From: Chitinispirillaceae bacterium
GTDB taxonomy: Bacteria; Fibrobacterota; Chitinivibrionia; Chitinivibrionales; Chitinispirillaceae
NCBI GenBank assembly: GCA_016926315.1
Contig: JAFGOU010000260.1
Coordinates: forward strand, 1-6,559
Direction: 5' to 3'
DNA length: 6,559 nt
A program made the translations under genes and the position numbers. Below are positions 6,201-6,559 of the stretch, piece by piece. The notes below the pieces were generated by a model, which saw only the letters and a program-made list of their open reading frames with translations, did not search any database and was not told the DNA's origin. Within the stretch, counting starts at the first letter, position 1, and every line of letters starts with the position of its first letter.

Positions 6201-6559
6201 AGGTTGAATTGACGCGAGGCAACGGTGAGGCCGGAAACCGTAACCACGACCGTGGAGTCGCTGGGCAGGGAAAATGAAAAAGCGAACCGTAGAGGATTGA
6301 TGATCCGGGTCATATCGCACATAAGGACCGAATCGCCGGTCGCATTTATCCCGAAAAGCGGGATGGAGTCCCTGCCGGTCGAGGAGTTCTTCCAATGGAC
6401 CGATCCCTTGAAGTAGTAGGAGAAGCAGCCGATTCTGCTCACCGTGACCACTGAATCGTAGCGATCGTTTCCTGTGGCGATAAGGCGTGAGAGCGGAAAT
6501 CTGATCAGGTTCGGATCGGCCAGATTCCGTGCGGTTGGAAACTGGTTCTGACGGTACCA
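3251..6559 (-). CDS. Large secreted multidomain protein with T9SS type A sorting domain (N-terminus outside window)
   Basis: The frame is open from the window edge (TGG at 6559-6557) to TGA at 3253-3251: 1102 residues visible. A GTG at 6451 could be read as a start, but the frame continues upstream without a stop in plausible beta-rich protein, and there is no signal peptide at that GTG, so the gene very probably begins beyond the window. Modules in order (numbered from the window edge): a beta-sandwich of unknown type, about 15-195; two fibronectin-III-like repeats, about 201-292 and 304-408, sharing YHxGxxLx(3-4)GxWS; an unassigned module about 412-545 ending with a 'MYRYDAARTLWLRD' type hairpin; an Ig-like module, about 546-646, opening VDTVAPEI; a module with LFRYLKNGWREY and PGRLLWLK, about 654-766; further beta-rich sequence; and the sorting domain, about 1006-1102, with SPNPCNGTLRIEYTL. 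No catalytic motif was recognised in the visible part. Likely exported by the T9SS to the cell surface or medium. Its role is unknown; an enzymatic or carbohydrate-binding domain could be in the missing part. Confidence 0.88.
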   Translation of the reverse strand, partial: WYRQNQFPTARNLADPNLIRFPLSRLIATGNDRYDSVVTVSRIGCFSYYFKGSVHWKNSSTGRDSIPLFGINATGDSVLMCDMTRIINPLRFAFSFSLPSDSTVVVTVSGLTVASRQFNLISSLVLRYALGNAVFTDSVISRTSLESVGDALVVTVKDPRFAGAETWSQWQLVFRGINNNPCDTVRDSCRVGTPLPDNTAQLFVDSVLVTRADLSWRFTGGPYDRIRVWHGKLPVPDSAIPAGLFAADTFSATASGGSIMGLEPKTSYHCGLQLERYGRWSLVTPAARCTLPTDSISDDIPVPNTLRIDTVFFDTATAALRFVWRSGTSGMLLNAGVAWRETPGAFSPPIASTTKFYTHPGATPDTFTLGVDGVTLEYGRGYHFGVWLQKDQGLWSAPTDSSTRFFVIPQPASIKTVIFSTTDIIAVFNGAVVLRKIDDMQQTVTLKKLDCSTEGSGLVRVSPIVFGLESSSASLIRFLLGLRYEVDSLPPGTSAGDIRMYRYDAARTLWLRDTATLVPDESGAPILNMVALLSQCTFPFFLAVDTVAPEIVVEGDTASIVTPQEPIPMTVRVQDNIANPSLVLLAGQGYDRFVQHDTVIAEDNSMAREWRVRSDAVQGESGIRVWFVADDGRFRVRADVSRDIGIDRSDAVKPYEEQWTPLGATAVLEKPGTQQALDEFKNADALWKYDRYAFRLFRYLKNGWREYSEAEQDSFSFEPGRLLWLKTRQADAFDFGSGRSVSLKTPWIVRLPPKSWTDFCLPYRFDIRTGDVLDSCNSADVQYLQFYLWKKDARKNMQYYADGFYLPLNALLNDRSKVMCHTDTNGNKEAFTVWNASDSAVELRIPGIPTALSAITSRKAAAAGSWSVAVRPRTTDGMPLSPLFIAGAPPGARQVMTSPLPPSWSAVSVALAERGRQERYGAMVVPAADGAGYAAELVFDNPLPSSTTFQFDIEQAAGNDIDITVVDPATGSVGGRTVTVAANSRAYRLLVIGKPGHGIAPGFGAFALSRISPNPCNGTLRIEYTLPWSGIERIRCDLIDQLGRVVWSADPGRNIHPGRNVMVWSEVNNRKRAAGAYIVRLTGFDGSGKQRGESVARILFVP
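3254..3544 (-). other. T9SS type A C-terminal sorting domain of the large protein
   Basis: The last 97 residues carry the full order of the type A domain: SPNPCNG after a short LSRI strand, IEYTLPWSG, then IRCDLIDQLGRVVWS (the 'l-x-d-x-x-G-r-x-v' strand), a Gly/Asn-rich turn, AAGAYIVRLTG (the 'x-x-G-x-Y-x-x-r-l' strand) and a final short strand, ARILFVP. In known systems this domain is recognised by the T9SS outer-membrane machinery and removed or used for anchoring. It is the strongest taxonomic clue in the window, pointing to the FCB superphylum. Confidence 0.85.
5336..5959 (-). repeat. Tandem fibronectin-III-like repeat pair inside the large exported protein
   Basis: Two consecutive modules of roughly 90-105 residues (5959-5684 and 5650-5336) have the same layout: a strand ending in SW or VW (LSWRFTG; RFVWRSG), a central variable part, then YHCGLQLERYGRWS in the first (5758-5717) and YHFGVWLQKDQGLWS in the second (5416-5372). 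The tyrosine before the last strands and the tryptophan near the second strand are typical of fibronectin type III folds, which serve as spacers in extracellular enzymes. The similarity is at the protein level; the DNA has diverged, so the duplication is old. Confidence 0.6.

Noticed and set aside
5411..6277. A 288-codon plus-strand frame, and a 236-codon one at 288-998.
   Set aside because: Both are antisense shadows of the large exported protein and the GH95 gene; composition is Arg/Gly/Val-biased and there is no plausible start context.
6449..6451. GTG as a start codon for the large protein.
   Set aside because: The frame stays open to the window edge for 36 more codons of similar composition, and no signal peptide follows the GTG although the protein ends with an export signal.

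Overview
The window carries three genes, all on the minus strand. Read in the direction of transcription (high to low coordinates) they are: the 3' part of a very large secreted multidomain protein (3251-6559, upstream end outside the window), a 275-base intergenic region with a plausible promoter, a complete secreted clan GH-A glycoside hydrolase resembling GH51 alpha-L-arabinofuranosidases (1095-2975), and, 27 bases after it, the 5' part of a GH95 alpha-L-fucosidase/alpha-L-galactosidase (1-1067, the rest outside the window).

Organism: the large protein ends in a recognisable type A C-terminal sorting domain of the type IX secretion system (T9SS), and the arabinofuranosidase-like enzyme ends in a more degenerate domain of similar pattern. 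T9SS substrates of this type are characteristic of the Fibrobacterota-Chlorobi-Bacteroidota (FCB) superphylum. The DNA is GC-rich by eye, with strong G/C preference at third codon positions. A GC-rich FCB member fits, possibly from the Fibrobacterota side or an uncultured relative. The phylum call is inference.

How the genes work together: the arabinofuranosidase-like gene and the GH95 gene are closely spaced, co-oriented and both encode N-terminal signal peptides, so they look like one transcription unit that removes terminal sugars (L-arabinose; L-fucose or L-galactose) from plant-type heteropolysaccharide side chains outside the cytoplasm. The leader of this unit holds a sigma70-like -35/-10 pair and, just upstream, a perfect 10-bp palindrome followed by two related motifs at helical spacing, a candidate operator. 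The large protein upstream is probably a separate transcription unit. Its visible part is a string of beta-sandwich modules plus the sorting domain, with no catalytic domain recognised. Any enzyme or binding domain would lie in the missing N-terminal part.

No RNA gene, CRISPR array, insertion sequence or phage feature was found. Many long open frames exist on the plus strand and in other minus frames; they are shadows of the GC-rich genes. I did not find a convincing novel biological system here. The points most worth following are the divergent arabinofuranosidase-like enzyme, the phased palindromic motifs, and the unassigned modules of the large exported protein.
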